Of a stretch of 64,000 bases of DNA, positions 21,601 to 32,542 are shown one piece after another (position 1 is the first letter of the stretch; each line of letters begins with the position of its first letter). Made by a program: the position numbers and the translations under genes. Source of the DNA: Vanessa cardui (taxonomy: Eukaryota; Arthropoda; Insecta; Lepidoptera; Nymphalidae); assembly GCF_905220365.1 (NCBI RefSeq), contig NC_061126.1, forward strand, positions 6,200,001-6,264,000, given 5' to 3'. The notes under the pieces were generated by a model, which ran no database searches, was not told where the DNA came from, and was given only the letters and a program-made list of their open reading frames with translations.

Positions 21601-24600
21601 CAGGCAACTTACACACGTCTGCAAAGACATTTTTAGTCATTATAAATTTGTGTTTGCTTTGCTACTGTAGATTGATAGACTGACATAACAGTTACAATAT
21701 ATTACAATATATTAGTTATTTTATAATAGAGTCGAGATGGCCCAGTGGTTAGAACGCGTGCATCTTAATCGATGATTGCGGGTTCAAACCCAGGCAAGCA
21801 CCGCTGATTCATGTGCTTAATTTGACTTTATAATTCATCTCGTGCTCAGCGGTGAAGAAAAACATCGTGAGGAAACCTGCATGTGACAAATTTCATAGAA
21901 ATTCTGCCACATGTGTATTTCACCAACCCGCATAGGAACAGCGTGGTGGAATATGTTCCAAAAAAACCTTCTCCTCAAAGGGAGAGGAGGCCTCTAGCCC
22001 AGCAGTGGGAATTTACGGGCTATTGTTGTTGTATTTTATAATAAAGACAAGGTCACACCAAGAGGAAAACTCCACTATAAGATACAATCAATATATGTAT
22101 TTCGGTAACATTTTCCTTAAACTCAATAATTATAAAATTGTAATTTGGACAAAAGGTTATTAAAATTATACGCTTTGACTAATCAAAGCCTATAATTTTA
22201 AAACCTTATCTTCAAAAGTTAATGTATTTAGATCTCTCATATAAAATTCAACTCATGCCTGTCATTATAATTATTCTAATATACTCATAAACTATTGTTT
22301 AAGGAAAACGCCCACATCGGCAACTTTCTCTTTGACTTCATTTACAGATACAAACATAATCTCAAAAACATAAACCTAATATCTAATCCAAATATATATA
22401 TATTGAAATTTTTAAAGAAAGTGATTATACGTATTTATTTATAGTACTTATTTATTTATATAATATTCAAGAAAAGTGTAGTTATATTACTTTTTTATGA
22501 TTTAACCAACTCAACTCTGCCTGCGAAACCGATTGCTTCTTTAAATATTTGATTGTATCACTCAGCTTCCAAAAGAAGCTAAATAAAAACACGTGAAATA
22601 CAAAAAAAGAAAAAATATAAAGCTGCGGCGATGACGGCGGAAAGATTGACGATTAGCTTGAAAGGAGAGGCCGTGACCTCCCGCTGAACAGGCATACGAG
22701 CGCTTATTAAAATTGCCGCTTGTCAATTTTTGCTATTTTTAAGCTTGTTGCATGTAACGTATGCGTGTATAATAATAACCACTTTAACGAAACAAATCAG
22801 TATAAAACATCGTGATGCTATTACATTATATATTTTCTATTCGTTTTATTTTTAACTGTACAGAAAATAAAATGAAATACGAATCATAATATATTTCTGA
22901 AATATTATATTTAATAATATATAATATATTATGTATAATAATACACACAGTTATTTTATGAAAAATAATTGTCACTCATAATTATATTTTTTTATTATAT
23001 GTATATAATTCTAAAATAAAAGTAGGCTAAGTTACTCCTTAGTATATCAGCTATCGCCATTGAAAGTCCCGTCAAAATCGGTCCAGCTGTTCTAGAGATT
23101 AGCCGGAACAAACAGATAGATGGATAGACAAATATTGTAAAAATTGTTAATATATATGTAAGTACTGTGTACATATATACATAAATACATATCAATTTAG
23201 TAAAAAGCGGTTATTTTAATATTACAAACATACACGCGGTTTTTTTTATGTGTATAGATGTGATAACGTAGACCTACTCTCTATAACTAGGCCTCCCGGG
23301 TGCCCAAAGAAGCGATGGTTGGATGTCGTGAAGCAGGACATGAGAGCCAATGGACTCATACAGAATGACACTAAAGACCGTGCAAAGTGGAGTAGACTTA
23401 TCCGGAGGACAGACCCTGGCAATAGCTGATTAATAAATGGCAGGCAGAAAAAGAACAAGATGGTAAGATATCGTACCACTCTGGCAGTTTTACTACAACA
23501 ACAACAGCCTGTAAATTCCCACTGTTGGGCTAAAGGCCTCCTCTCCCTTTGAGGAGAAAGTTTGGAACATATTCCACCACGCTGTTCCAATGCGGGTTGG
23601 TGGAATACACATGTAGCAGAATTTCTATGAAATTTGTCACATGCAGGTTTCCTCACGATGTTTTCCTTCACCGCTGAGCACGAGATGAATTATAAACACA
23701 AATCCAGCACATGAATCAGCGGTGCTTGCCTGGATTTGAACCCGCAATCATCGGTTAAGATGCACGAGTTCTAACCACTGGGCCATCTCGACTCTGAGTT
23801 TTACTATTAAATGTATAAATAATAGATTCAAAATTATAACCTTCTGAGATGGTCTCATTCTCGCAGGTACTGTCCTCTCCGTCGCACAGCGCCTCCTGCT
23901 GTGTCATTGTGAACTGACAACGATCCAAGTGTTCCTGCACCAGTGAGTCTACTTTTGGATCGTCACTTGTTATATTCTCAAACGGGAGCTCCTGTTACAA
24001 ATTAACCATTAAAATTCTTATATTTTGTAGATAATGTTATCGCCGTCTGATTTCCGGTCAAATTTCATCTCAACGGATGTCAGCACTGTGCAACGTGAAG
24101 TTCGTACGAGGCAACTATACGCTAGCTGAATCGGTTACTTCGGAATAGTGCATTGGACAGTGTAGACGTGTCTTTGTTGCCTTAGTTATTACAAATTATA
24201 ATAAGTTATAAGTGTGTATAGTGTTGATTAATAAAGTAGTTAATAATAATGATTGGTATTTAAAAACATATATCTGTCTTACAATGTTCTGCAATTCGGC
24301 GAATCGAATGTTCCAATCTTGTAAGAGTCTTCTCGTTAGTTGTTTCTGCACCCTCGAGTCACGAGATACATAGAGGCGTGTGCGGATCCTACGCCCGCGC
24401 CCGCAACGCGCCGAACACGGTGACCACCCACCCCATGCGGTTATGGGACAATCAGATCGCGGATTGTCCTAAAAACAAAAACGTTTTGCTATACTACTTC
24501 TTATTAAGACTAGGATACCTTCTTCTCATAAAACATAACATTATCATTGATAGATACCAAAAGTGTTCATAAAACCCTATTCCAATTGATAAACGTGTAA

Positions 24601-27600
24601 AAATCAAATGCTAGATTTATATATTTCATGTTATTTGCTCATGATATATTTATCTACAAATGTCTATAACATCTATAATAAGCAAAATATAGCACAGATA
24701 CTACTACAGGTCCCAGTACCCCGAGAATCACCCCTAGGTGTTAGAGGACCGAATAGGTGGGCCGACCGTCAGGGCGTCACGGTAGCATGCGTAAGCGATC
24801 CCGTGGCGTCCATCGAAAGACGGAAAGGGTACCGCTGGTTTTTTTGGGGGTAAACCCGGTACTTGGGTGCACTCGGCGTCCAGGGCTCCGGGGAGTCCTA
24901 CACACCCCCCACTTTCCATCACGTGGGGGAAGCGCGTAATGCGTTTTTCCAGCGAGAAAAAAGAAAAAAAAAAAAGATACTACTACAGGTACTTCTTGAT
25001 TAATATATCTTTAGATGTAATAAATACAAAAACCCTCCATTTCAATACTTTTATGTACTTTTCCTTTCAAAGTCCGCATACCTAATAGAAGAGTCCGCGT
25101 AGGTTTTAGGTACAAAAAGACTCGAACTTGTTTCATATGAAATTTTATCAAACTCGGTTCAGTGGCTTAATCGTGAAAGCGTAACAAACAGACACCGTCG
25201 TTTCAAATTTATTGCATTAGTATTGATTTTCTGCCATAGGTCATATACCTCAGACATTTCCTTTTCGTTACATTTTGTATTAGTAAGTCGTAAAGAGTTA
25301 TTCCTTTTCGTTCTATTTTGTATTCGTACGTCGTAAAGAGCAGTTGATACTTCGGCCACTTAGGGTACAGCATAACAACATTAATGAAAAATATCAAGCC
25401 AGGAAACGTCTGTTGGTTGTTTTTAATCTATTAAGTTATATTTACATATACTCACTACAAAAAACCAATCGTAGTTTGTAGCATTTGCTAAGTCCCCAGT
25501 AGGTCTGTAACGGAAAATAATAAATCATTGACATTACGATAATTTTGAAATACCAAAGAGGTTTTATAATTTTCTACATTATTGTCCAAAGTGCAGAGCA
25601 CTAACTTGAAACAAGGCCCAGCGTCGCACGGCATGGCCTGGCTCATGACAGCGCGCGCGCGGAAGCCGACGCTGCAGCGCTTGTGCGCGCGCGGTACCAG
25701 GTAGTGCCTGGTACGCGCGCGCACGCCGCAGCCCACGCACGGCGACCACTCCGACCACGCCGACATTGCACACGGACCCGTCGTTTCTGCCGCTTCTGGC
25801 TCGTAATCTGACTTTACTCTGTTTATGGATAAAACTAATTTATCATCGACGACCTCCGTGGTTGAGTAGTGTGTACACCGGTTTTCATGGGTACGCCACT
25901 CCGAGGGTTCGATTCCCGGCTGATTCGATGTAGATTATCATTAGTTTTCTATTTTATCACTACGTCTTATAAAACAAAGTCCCCCGGTGGCGTCAGTCTG
26001 TCTGTATGTTCGCGATAAAATCCAAAATTACTGAACTGATTTTCATTCAGTTTTCACTAATAGCCAAAGGAATACATAAGGAAGATTTAAGTATATAATT
26101 TACTAGCGGCCCGTCCCAGCTTCTCACGGATGGACATAAATTTTATTACCATTTGGGTTACGTTACTTAAGTTTTAGTAAGGATCTTTTCTAGCCATAAA
26201 TATAGCCTATGTTACTGGGGGATAATGTAGCTTTCGAATGATGAATGAATTTTTTAAATCTGTCCAGGAGTTTTTGAGCCTATTCATTACAAATAAACAA
26301 ACAAAGTTTTTCTCTATAGAACGACAATTGTTAAACTATTTATATGATAACTATGATGAAAATCGGTACTATGAATGTATTCAGTAACCAGTTATTTTAA
26401 AGTTAAGAAAATGTTACTTTAACAATTTTAATGCTTAACAAAAGTTTAACCTGCAATGCAGCCTCGGTCCGTGACAAGAGCGATAGTCAGTGAGAGAAGC
26501 CCGACATGCGTCGGCTCTAGCGCGCGCAGGATACATGTAGTGTCGCTGACGAGCCGCCCGTCCTGACCCGCAAGTCACGCTGCAAGGCCCCCACGGGCCC
26601 CACGCATGAGTGGCGCATGAACCACCAGGACCACTCACTAAACCGTCGGTGGATTGCAGGCCACCGGATTCTAATATAAATATACTAGAGAGTAAATATT
26701 CTTGCGCATTGTTGAAATGTATAATATAATATTTGAAAAATGAATTGCATTTCCTCTGATTGTCATTACATAATATTTTGAGAGCAAGAGTGCAAATTCA
26801 AGAAAAAATCAATGAAGAACATTTTTCAATAATTCGGTTTAAAATATATAAAATAAACTTCATAAATACCTACAACTTCACAGCTTTTTTCGTAAAGTCG
26901 TAACCTGGTTAGTCTGAGTCGAGCGAATGGACGCATCTCGCCGGTGGAACTAAAGAAAGGGGATCGCGCATCGCGAGGCCAGTCTGGTCGAATCGCTCTT
27001 ACTGGAGTGGGCGGGATTGTTGGACTACGACGAGACTATTAATACATAATAAAAAAACAAATTAATAAAACTAACACTCGTTTCATTTTATAACGAGCCT
27101 TTACAGAAAAAAGCATTTGCTGAATACATACGACATATTTAAGGTGCAGCTGAGTTTACTTATAACAATCCCAAGTAAATTAATCATATAGTCTTTTTGT
27201 AGGAAATTACCGTATAATTTATTCCATTATCAGTTCCAGCATCATATGGATAGAGTGGTAGAGTAGCTGAACGTCGCCAAGTGCAGTTCGCATTACACAG
27301 TTCTAAGGCAGAAATGCCTACAATCCAGTCAGGAGAGGGTGCTAATTTTGCAGCCAAAGATATAAGATGATGCTTAGCGTCCACTCGGAACACAGCAAAA
27401 GTAGTCGGTATGCCACCACTTGCAACTTGCTGCCATGAAATACCGCGGGCTTTAATTATCGTGCGAATGTGATCGCTCTGAAACAATATTATAAAGTAAA
27501 TATTCAATTATTCAACAAGAATATATTAGAGCGTAAGAAATAATAATTTCTCACTTCAGCCTTCAGTTCTTTCTCAAGCGCGATAGTGGTACCATCGTCA

Positions 27601-28700
27601 GCTAAACGTCGCACACCCGTACTTGCAACTCTACCTTCCTGCCACACTCGATACTGTGCCGTATGAGATGCACCAATGACGTCACCGAAATGTGCTCGTG
27701 CACTCTCCGGAGGAAACTCACGTGGATGAGTATTACGACTCCAAAGACCTTCAAATGTAATCTGAAGATAACAATGTCAATTATCAATTATTTGTCAAAT
27801 TTAATCAAATGCTATATAGACAGAACCTCCATAGTCATGCTTACTTCATATTTAGCCTCATCACATGCACAACAAGGCTCAATGATTGGCGGCTGACGGC
27901 TGAGACTAGCGGATCCAGTTGGGGCAGGGCAAATCTTTCGCGCTAATATGGAAGTCTTTGATCCTTCCGCATGAGAAGCTCGAGCACACAATCGCACGCA
28001 AGACTCGGCTACGATAGATGGTGCGCTCCATATCACCTATTGGTAAAATCAACATTTTTGATTTCGACATACTTTTTTTTTATCGATCAAAATTGATAAG
28101 TGATTGAATTCCAAGAACCAAATTTAAAACTAATTTTCGGTTAGACAATTTTTACTTGATAATTTCAAAAGTTTACAGTTGTCTTAGCTTACTTGAACTT
28201 CAGTTTTTGGATGTGCCGTCGCGTTGTCCACTGCTGGATTACATTCTTCGAAAGATTTAGTCTGCGCGTCAAATGCTTGAAACGCTCCAAATGCCAAACT
28301 ATTTACTTTACTACTATTGGTACCATTTGTACTATCATTTTGCGAGTCTTCCACAACTTCGGCCCATATCATAAAACCCACGAAAGGCGTTGGACCTTGT
28401 CCGCTATCTACGCCTTGCAGAGACACTAAATAAATGTATATAAATTAATATTTAATTAATGCAGTACTATATTGAATAGTTATTTACAAGGAGCAATTTA
28501 AAAGAATTCCCTTTCATGACAATCATGATAGTACCTGTATAAAGTTCTCCTGGTAAGAATAAATCAGGGTCGCCAGCAACTCCTAACTTGTAGAGTGAAT
28601 CTGCGGGCTGCGCGTGGGGAGGCGCTTGTTCGCATGGTTTCAATGTAGTATTCGAAGCAAATGTCTCTCCCATCACACATATTATAAATAGCAGAAGCAT
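18637..28700 (-). CDS. F-spondin-like secreted matrix protein with Kunitz domain
   Basis: Exons in coding order: 28700-28535, 28425-28193, 28036-27845, 27761-27555, 27477-27211, 27035-26870, 26670-26451, 25818-25606, 24468-24283, 23991-23841, 21618-21439, 21340-21248, 20025-19934, 19367-19349, 18686-18637 (the last three are less sure). The product is about 811 aa, similar to vertebrate F-spondin. Domains: signal peptide (MLLLFIICVM...), Reeler (to about 197), Spondin_N (about 198-365, TFEGLWSRNTHP and SPDWIVGISALELC), three TSP1 (HAWGPWGPC, SAWSEWSPC, TAWGGWSPC, each with a WxxW C-mannosylation pattern), a six-Cys Kunitz domain (FGYTGCGGNANNF; P1 Arg after GPC) and a last TSP1 (PWLGWSEC). 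Family role: cell adhesion and axon or tissue patterning in the matrix. All phases agree except between exons 25818-25606 (phase 2) and 24468-24283 (needs phase 0). Confidence 0.85.
18885..19135 (+). mobile_element. LINE-like 3' end with an internal inverted repeat
   Basis: The segment ends TTGAATAAAGGAATTTGAG with repeats of TTTGAG, and contains TCGGTTCTTCTCGGGTCAGG and CCAACCGATGGTAGT, a layout like the other non-LTR 3' ends here (...CTTCTC...CCGGTGGT...). Its 5' part has a hairpin with 18-bp perfect arms (18885-18902 and 18928-18945). Classification is inferred from the tail structure. Confidence 0.5.
19349..19367 (-). other. Candidate 19-nt microexon of the spondin gene
   Basis: The minus strand reads TGTTCTTTCAG, then CGTCCCGCTTCTGGATCAG, then GTAAGCC: consensus acceptor and donor around 19 nt encoding RPASGS plus one base. 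The phase follows exactly from the TSP1 exon 20025-19934, and RPASGSG after YRHIL resembles the strand between the conserved Trp and Cys groups of TSP1 repeats. Confidence 0.5.
19753..19905 (-). mobile_element. Metulj-like SINE fragment
   Basis: The complement of the SINE middle and head: CATGCAGGTTTCATCACGAT, TTTTCCTTAATCGCCGA, and GCAATCATCGGTTAAGAT. The 3' body and tail are missing. Intronic in the spondin gene. Confidence 0.7.
20445..20583. mobile_element. Foldback element with 43-bp inverted arms
   Basis: Arms 20445-20487 and 20541-20583 are inverted copies with one mismatch. The outer ends are ACTAAAGGTATTAATTTCGG and its complement. The 53-bp centre includes GGTCACGAGACATTCG. A second copy with the same outer ends lies at 62332-62412, so this is a dispersed miniature element. 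Intronic in the spondin gene. Confidence 0.8.
20588..20975. repeat. Tandem duplication, period 197 bp
   Basis: Copy 1 (20588-20780) and copy 2 (20785-20975) both start CCAATAACGGAGTCTTTGTT, share CGATTCTATACCGATTCAA and AAATCGAATTCGGTA, and end AACTATTTACAGAATAGGTT. They differ by scattered substitutions. The repeat directly abuts the foldback element. Confidence 0.85.
21729..22031 (+). mobile_element. tRNA-derived SINE (Metulj-like), full length with target duplication
   Basis: Flanked by the perfect 12-bp duplication TATTTTATAATA (21717-21728 and 22032-22043). It runs from GAGTCGAGATGGCCCAG to a GTTGTTG tail. It is nearly identical to the 13285 copy, which suggests recent activity. It lies in the spondin intron upstream of the Kunitz exon. 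Confidence 0.92.
22044..23267. other. Spondin intron, AT-rich, no exon seen
   Basis: AT-rich intronic DNA. A Helitron-like block (complement of the AATCGGTTCAGC... type) is visible near 23040-23135 (CCCGTCAAAATCGGTCCAGC, AACAAACAGATAGATGG). No coding exon is recognised. Confidence 0.5.
23268..23455 (+). mobile_element. Non-LTR retrotransposon fragment, ORF C-terminus
   Basis: The + strand translation reads RPPGCPKKRWLDVVKQDM, then RANGLIQNDTKDRAKWSRLI, then RRTDPGNS and a stop. This is the typical C-terminal tail of insect endonuclease/reverse-transcriptase ORFs (PKKRWLD..K.D......A.DRAKWR). Everything upstream is missing. It lies next to the SINE at 23496. Confidence 0.8.
23496..23796 (-). 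mobile_element. tRNA-derived SINE (Metulj-like), full length with target duplication
   Basis: Flanked by the perfect 10-bp duplication AGTTTTACTA (23486-23495 and 23797-23806). It starts with the complement of the tail (CAACAACAACAGCCTGTAAA) and ends with the complement of the head (CTAACCACTGGGCCATCTCG). Intronic in spondin, 45 bases from exon 23841-23991. Confidence 0.92.
24712..24974 (+). mobile_element. Retroposed element with poly-A and 16-bp target duplication
   Basis: The 16-bp sequence AGATACTACTACAGGT occurs at 24696-24711 and again at 24975-24990, exactly flanking 263 bp that end in an A-rich tail (AAAAAAGAAAAAAAAAAAA). The insert is GC-rich, unlike its surroundings, with blocks such as GTGGGCCGACCGTCAGG and GTAATGCGTTTTTCCAGCG. 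The perfect duplication and A tail show target-primed insertion. The donor is probably a 5'-truncated non-LTR element; I do not name the family. Intronic in spondin. Confidence 0.85.
25853..25960 (+). mobile_element. Second tRNA-derived SINE family, 5' head
   Basis: An A-box-like TGGTTGAGTAGTGTG and a B-box-like GGTTCGATTCCCGGC are spaced as in a tRNA-type polymerase III promoter. The intervening sequence (ACACCGGTTTTCATGGGTAC) is one I recognise from a second common lepidopteran SINE. The 3' part is diverged. It cannot fold as a full functional tRNA. Intronic in spondin. Confidence 0.7.
26101..26320 (+). mobile_element. Helitron-like or related dispersed repeat
   Basis: It begins ACTAGCGGCCCGTCCCAGCT, the hallmark of a widespread lepidopteran family, and continues with TAGCCTATGTTACTGGGGGA and AATCTGTCCAGGAGTTTTTG to CAAACAAACAAAGTTTTTCTC. 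There is no ORF. Assignment to Helitrons is from memory of the terminal motif. Intronic in spondin. Confidence 0.55.
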
Positions 28701-28841
28701 GTTGAGTCGATGTAACTAAATGGCCCTACCGACTGATCAGTGGGTTGATAGCAAAAAATATTTTTCGAATTTAGAAACCTAAAAACAAAATATTTAACTA
28801 AATGTGATGATTTCTGAATCTCAATGTTACCGATTGGAATT

Positions 28842-28990
28842 TATTTATTTTATTTATTTCAAGACTTTATTGAGCACTACAAAGTAAATGGAACAAAAGG
28901 CGGAATTAATGCCTTAAGGCCTTAAGGCTCTCTGGCCGTAAACCTTCAAAACAGAAAACCATAAAAGCGGTAGTTAATAATTGACAATAT
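28842..28990 (-). mobile_element. Non-LTR retrotransposon 3' UTR
   Basis: On the minus strand it ends CAATAAAGTCTTGAAATAAA followed by AAATA-type repeats, with a GC-richer body (TTACGGCCAGAGAGCCTTAA) upstream. The tail structure is that of a non-LTR element 3' end. There is no ORF. Confidence 0.6.
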
Positions 28991-29011
28991 ATAAAAATAT
29001 ACATACATATA

Positions 29012-29854
29012 CAGGGTTATTGGTAATTCGACGTATATCCGTTAGAAAGTGACCCCTCAGGGACCTCTTCGTGAGGATAATGATAAGGATAGAATCCTGC
29101 ATTACTCACTGTAGAACAGGCTATGTGTGATGTGCTCCATTATAGAGAGTTTTTCAGATTCTTTTATTACAACTTTATTTAGCCTTTATTACAAAAGGTC
29201 TTAGTTATAATTTAACTATTGAACAGTTTCTGTTTCTATTTTTTATTTTAAATTTGTATTAAGTTATTAATACTTAAGTAAGTAAGTAAGCTTTTTTTCA
29301 TTGGATATTATTTTTGGTTAACTTTTTGGGAACTTTTTAAAGAGCGACCTTTAGTACGAATTCGTTTATGTTCAAATACGAATTTCCACCAACGTCCTTT
29401 CTGGTCATTTTATTTAGGTTGCTTTGAAATAAATTCCTATTTTTTATACATTTTTGAAAAGTCTAGAAAATGGGCATGTTTTTTAAATAAGATGCAGGCC
29501 AAGTTTCATAATGATTTTGTCCTTAAAGCAGTTTTAAGGAAAAAAATATTGAAATAATTTTTTTTATCGTCTCCAATTTTTAACTTTGGGGAGATAATAA
29601 TAATTTAAACATTGACAAATGTCCAGTGTTTAATCATTTTTATAAAACAGAAGAAAAAAATTGACATTAATTGACACTTTTTTTAAATAAATTTTTGAAG
29701 TTGCATTTCTGACAAATTTTGAAAAAACCTAACAAACGTGATAACTCAAAAATAGTTCACTATTCACGTTACATATTCATTCATATTAAAATCATTGCAA
29801 ATAGTCACTTCTATCGCCTCTTAACGGATATACGTCGAATTACCAATAACCCTG
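29012..29854. mobile_element. 843-bp non-autonomous DNA transposon with perfect 33-bp inverted ends
   Basis: Positions 29012-29044 and 29822-29854 are perfect 33-bp inverted repeats starting CAGGGTTATTGGTAATTCGA. The interior has no ORF above 61 codons. It includes a GC-normal left part (GACCCCTCAGGGACCTC) and an AT-rich right part. A clean target duplication is not visible: the flanks read CATATA on the left and AATATA on the right. I cannot assign a superfamily. Confidence 0.85.
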
Positions 29855-31493
29855 AATATAACACTGTAGAAAAAAATAAAAAATATAAATACAAACACAT
29901 ATAGTATCTACAAAATAAATATCAATCTGTACCAAGATATGAATAATAAATAACAGTGCATTACAGATGTTATGAGAACTGCGGACCTTCTGACAATATA
30001 TGCTCACTCAAGACTCTAAAAAGTAAATTTAGAGAAGTTAAAGTTTGAGATTAGAATTGGTGTTGCGTGATTATCAATATAAATTGTTTTGTAAATAGTA
30101 TTGTCATCTTTAAGTAATTTGAAGCTATAAGTTTTTAGGTTAATTCCTAATAAACATTAATACCAAATGTCCTTAATTAAACATAAAAATTTAGTCCTAT
30201 TGTTTAGAAAAATTATATTTAGGCTTGTAATTTTAAAATCAAATTACCTATATTTTTATAAAAAATTAAATAAAATCATAAAAAAATATTGAGCTGTAGT
30301 TAATTATAAAATTATGTAATAGTTTGTTTTAAAGTTGAATAACATTAAATCTTAATTATTTTTGTCAGAATATATACAAAATGGTTTTAGTATTATAAAA
30401 GCTAGCAACCAATGAACGGAAAACATAAATTTTAAAAACATATATTATTAATTTCTTTGACTAAATCACTGAACTGGATTTAATTGAAAAACTTTGAGAG
30501 AAAAAACGGGAAAAACTTGATAAACCTGGAACACGAGAAAAAGCTAGTCGTCAGTAAATAGTTTATGTCTACATTAAAAAAATAACAGATAAAATATCTC
30601 TTTACAATTAATAAAACTATATAGGCTAGCTACTAGGTAACTCTTATCGTTTAAATCAGGTCCAAACCTTCTTCTCAAAGAGAGGACACTTTAGCCCAGC
30701 AGTGGGAGATTCATATTTTATTACTTTTTCCTTTAGGTACACTTTTAACGGATGATTTTTTTTAACTACATTTTTATGCAAATAAAATATATTATATTAA
30801 TATGTATATATTTAAAGTCAACGTTATTATGCAAGAAAGAATAAACAACCAAATTACAAATAGATTATTATTTATTTATTTATTTATATAGATATTTATT
30901 TCCTTTAAACAATATAGCAATCCTCGCATATCCCTCTAAATCCGTCTTGACACGACTGTGTAACATATTGAAATTTAATAAGTACGTAATCCTACTTAAC
31001 AAACAAAGGGTCGAAACGCTAGCCTAAACAAAGAAAGGTCACTAACCCACTTATTTAGTTCACAAATTAATAATATTTGCTATCATATTTAATTTTAGTT
31101 AAGTAAAATTACTATAATTTTGAGTTTTATTCAGTTATTTTAAATAAATCATCGCGATTAATTCGTTTTAAAAGGTGCACGCACGTAAAGCCGCCCGCCC
31201 TTCGCGAGTTGCGGGGCTGAACTGTGAAATGCGAATGTATGAACGAATCTTGAATGCTAAGGGTGAATTAACATGTACATTTAATACGTAACATTATTGA
31301 ATACTTCGAACAATTTGTAAGGGGTAAAAAATGAATGAAAGTTATAGTAAAAATTGAATTCTGAAATATGAATCTGAAGTTAATCCTTTATACATTTACA
31401 AGTACTGTTTATTAAAATAATAACTATTTTATTAATCTGATTTTCAACTCACCCAAACAAGAAAACCTACGTAATGAACTTAAGGTTTTTAAT

Positions 31494-31630
31494 CAAAATA
31501 TACTTTATTCAAGGAGGCTATTACAAACACTTTTGATTCGTCATTTAACAAACTATAATACCTAAGTGTAGCTACCACCGGTTCGGAATCCATATTCTAC
31601 CGAGAAGATCCGGTAAGTAACCCAGTAGTT
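31494..31630 (-). mobile_element. Non-LTR retrotransposon 3'-end fragment
   Basis: A reverse-strand relative of 8968-9107: AAAATATACTTTATTCAAGG, AAACACTTTTGATTCGTCA, GCTACCACCGGTTCGGAATC and GAGAAGATCCGGTAAGTAAC. It has a short internal insertion (about 31550-31568) relative to other copies. Confidence 0.75.
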
Positions 31631-31897
31631 GATCTTTTTTAAAATTACATACACATGTAAATAATACATCCAAGTATCAGCTGCTCACGTTTTGTTTACG
31701 GCTTCTTAGTATTCGTGTTTAGACTTCGGAAACCCCACAATGAAAAAACTGACTACTACTAACGGGGTCTAATCGCACGATTTTGGTGGCTAATCACTAC
31801 ACATTTTTGAGGGACCATATACCACCACAAAACATATTTAGGTATTTGTGTGAAATCCTATTGGAAACACGCGTTGTCTACATATAGATCATTATTA

Positions 31898-31944
31898 CCG
31901 TTCCTTTGGACCGTATCTACGGTAGATACGATCCAAAGGAACGG
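31898..31944. repeat. 47-bp near-perfect palindrome
   Basis: Arms 31898-31920 and 31922-31944 are 23 bp, complementary except for one position, with a single central base. The outer sequence is CCGTTCCTTTGGACC. It has no relation to the surrounding repeats that I can see. Confidence 0.9.
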
Positions 31945-32238
31945 ACTAACACTAAACGCAACGTACACAAAATTTGTATTAACCAAAACTCATTTAGGTA
32001 TATTACTCTGTTTTTTTTTATTATTTATGTCTTATACATTATTCAATTTTCGTTCTTTACTTACATCAATGGAAATGTTCCATGTCTCAACTGAGCAGGC
32101 AAATCTAATACACCCCTAATTGTGTACCGAGAGTTAAAACACCCATATAGACAAAAGTAAGATTTGTTATGTGTACAAAAATAGATCTTATCTCTGCGAA
32201 AGAAATCTCTCCCAGAAAACCTTTGTATAAAAGATATA

Positions 32239-32542
32239 CAACAACAACAGCCTATAAATTCCCACTGCTGGGCTAAAGGCCTCCTCTCCCTTTGAGGAGA
32301 AGGTGTGGAACATATTCCACCACGCTGTTCCAGTGCGGGTTGGTGGAATGCACATGTGGCAGAATTTCTATGAAATTTGTCACATGCAGGTTTCCTCACG
32401 ATGTTTTCCTTCACCGCTGAGCACGAGATTAATTATAAAGACAAATTACATGCACATGAAACAGCGGTGCTTGCCTGGGTTTGAACCCGCAATCATCGGT
32501 AAAGATACGCACGTTCTAACCACTGGGCCATCTCGACTCATA
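32239..32542 (-). mobile_element. tRNA-derived SINE (Metulj-like), full length with target duplication
   Basis: Flanked by the 10-bp duplication AAAAGATATA (32229-32238 and 32543-32552). It opens with CAACAACAACAGCCTATAAA and closes with CACTGGGCCATCTCGACTC. Very similar to the 23496 copy. Confidence 0.92.

Noticed and set aside
21721..21830. tRNA gene suggested by A- and B-box-like sequences
   Set aside because: It is the head of a SINE present in many copies with target duplications; no cloverleaf is kept.
23246..23671. Minus-strand 141-codon frame (and similar frames at 32061-32414, 48935-49252, 13409-13633)
   Set aside because: These frames repeat the same peptide (e.g. KPACDKFHRNSATCVFHQPA) because they translate the SINE body.
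24378..24939. GC-rich overlapping small ORFs
   Set aside because: They come from the opposite strand of a spondin exon and from the 24712-24974 retroposed insert.
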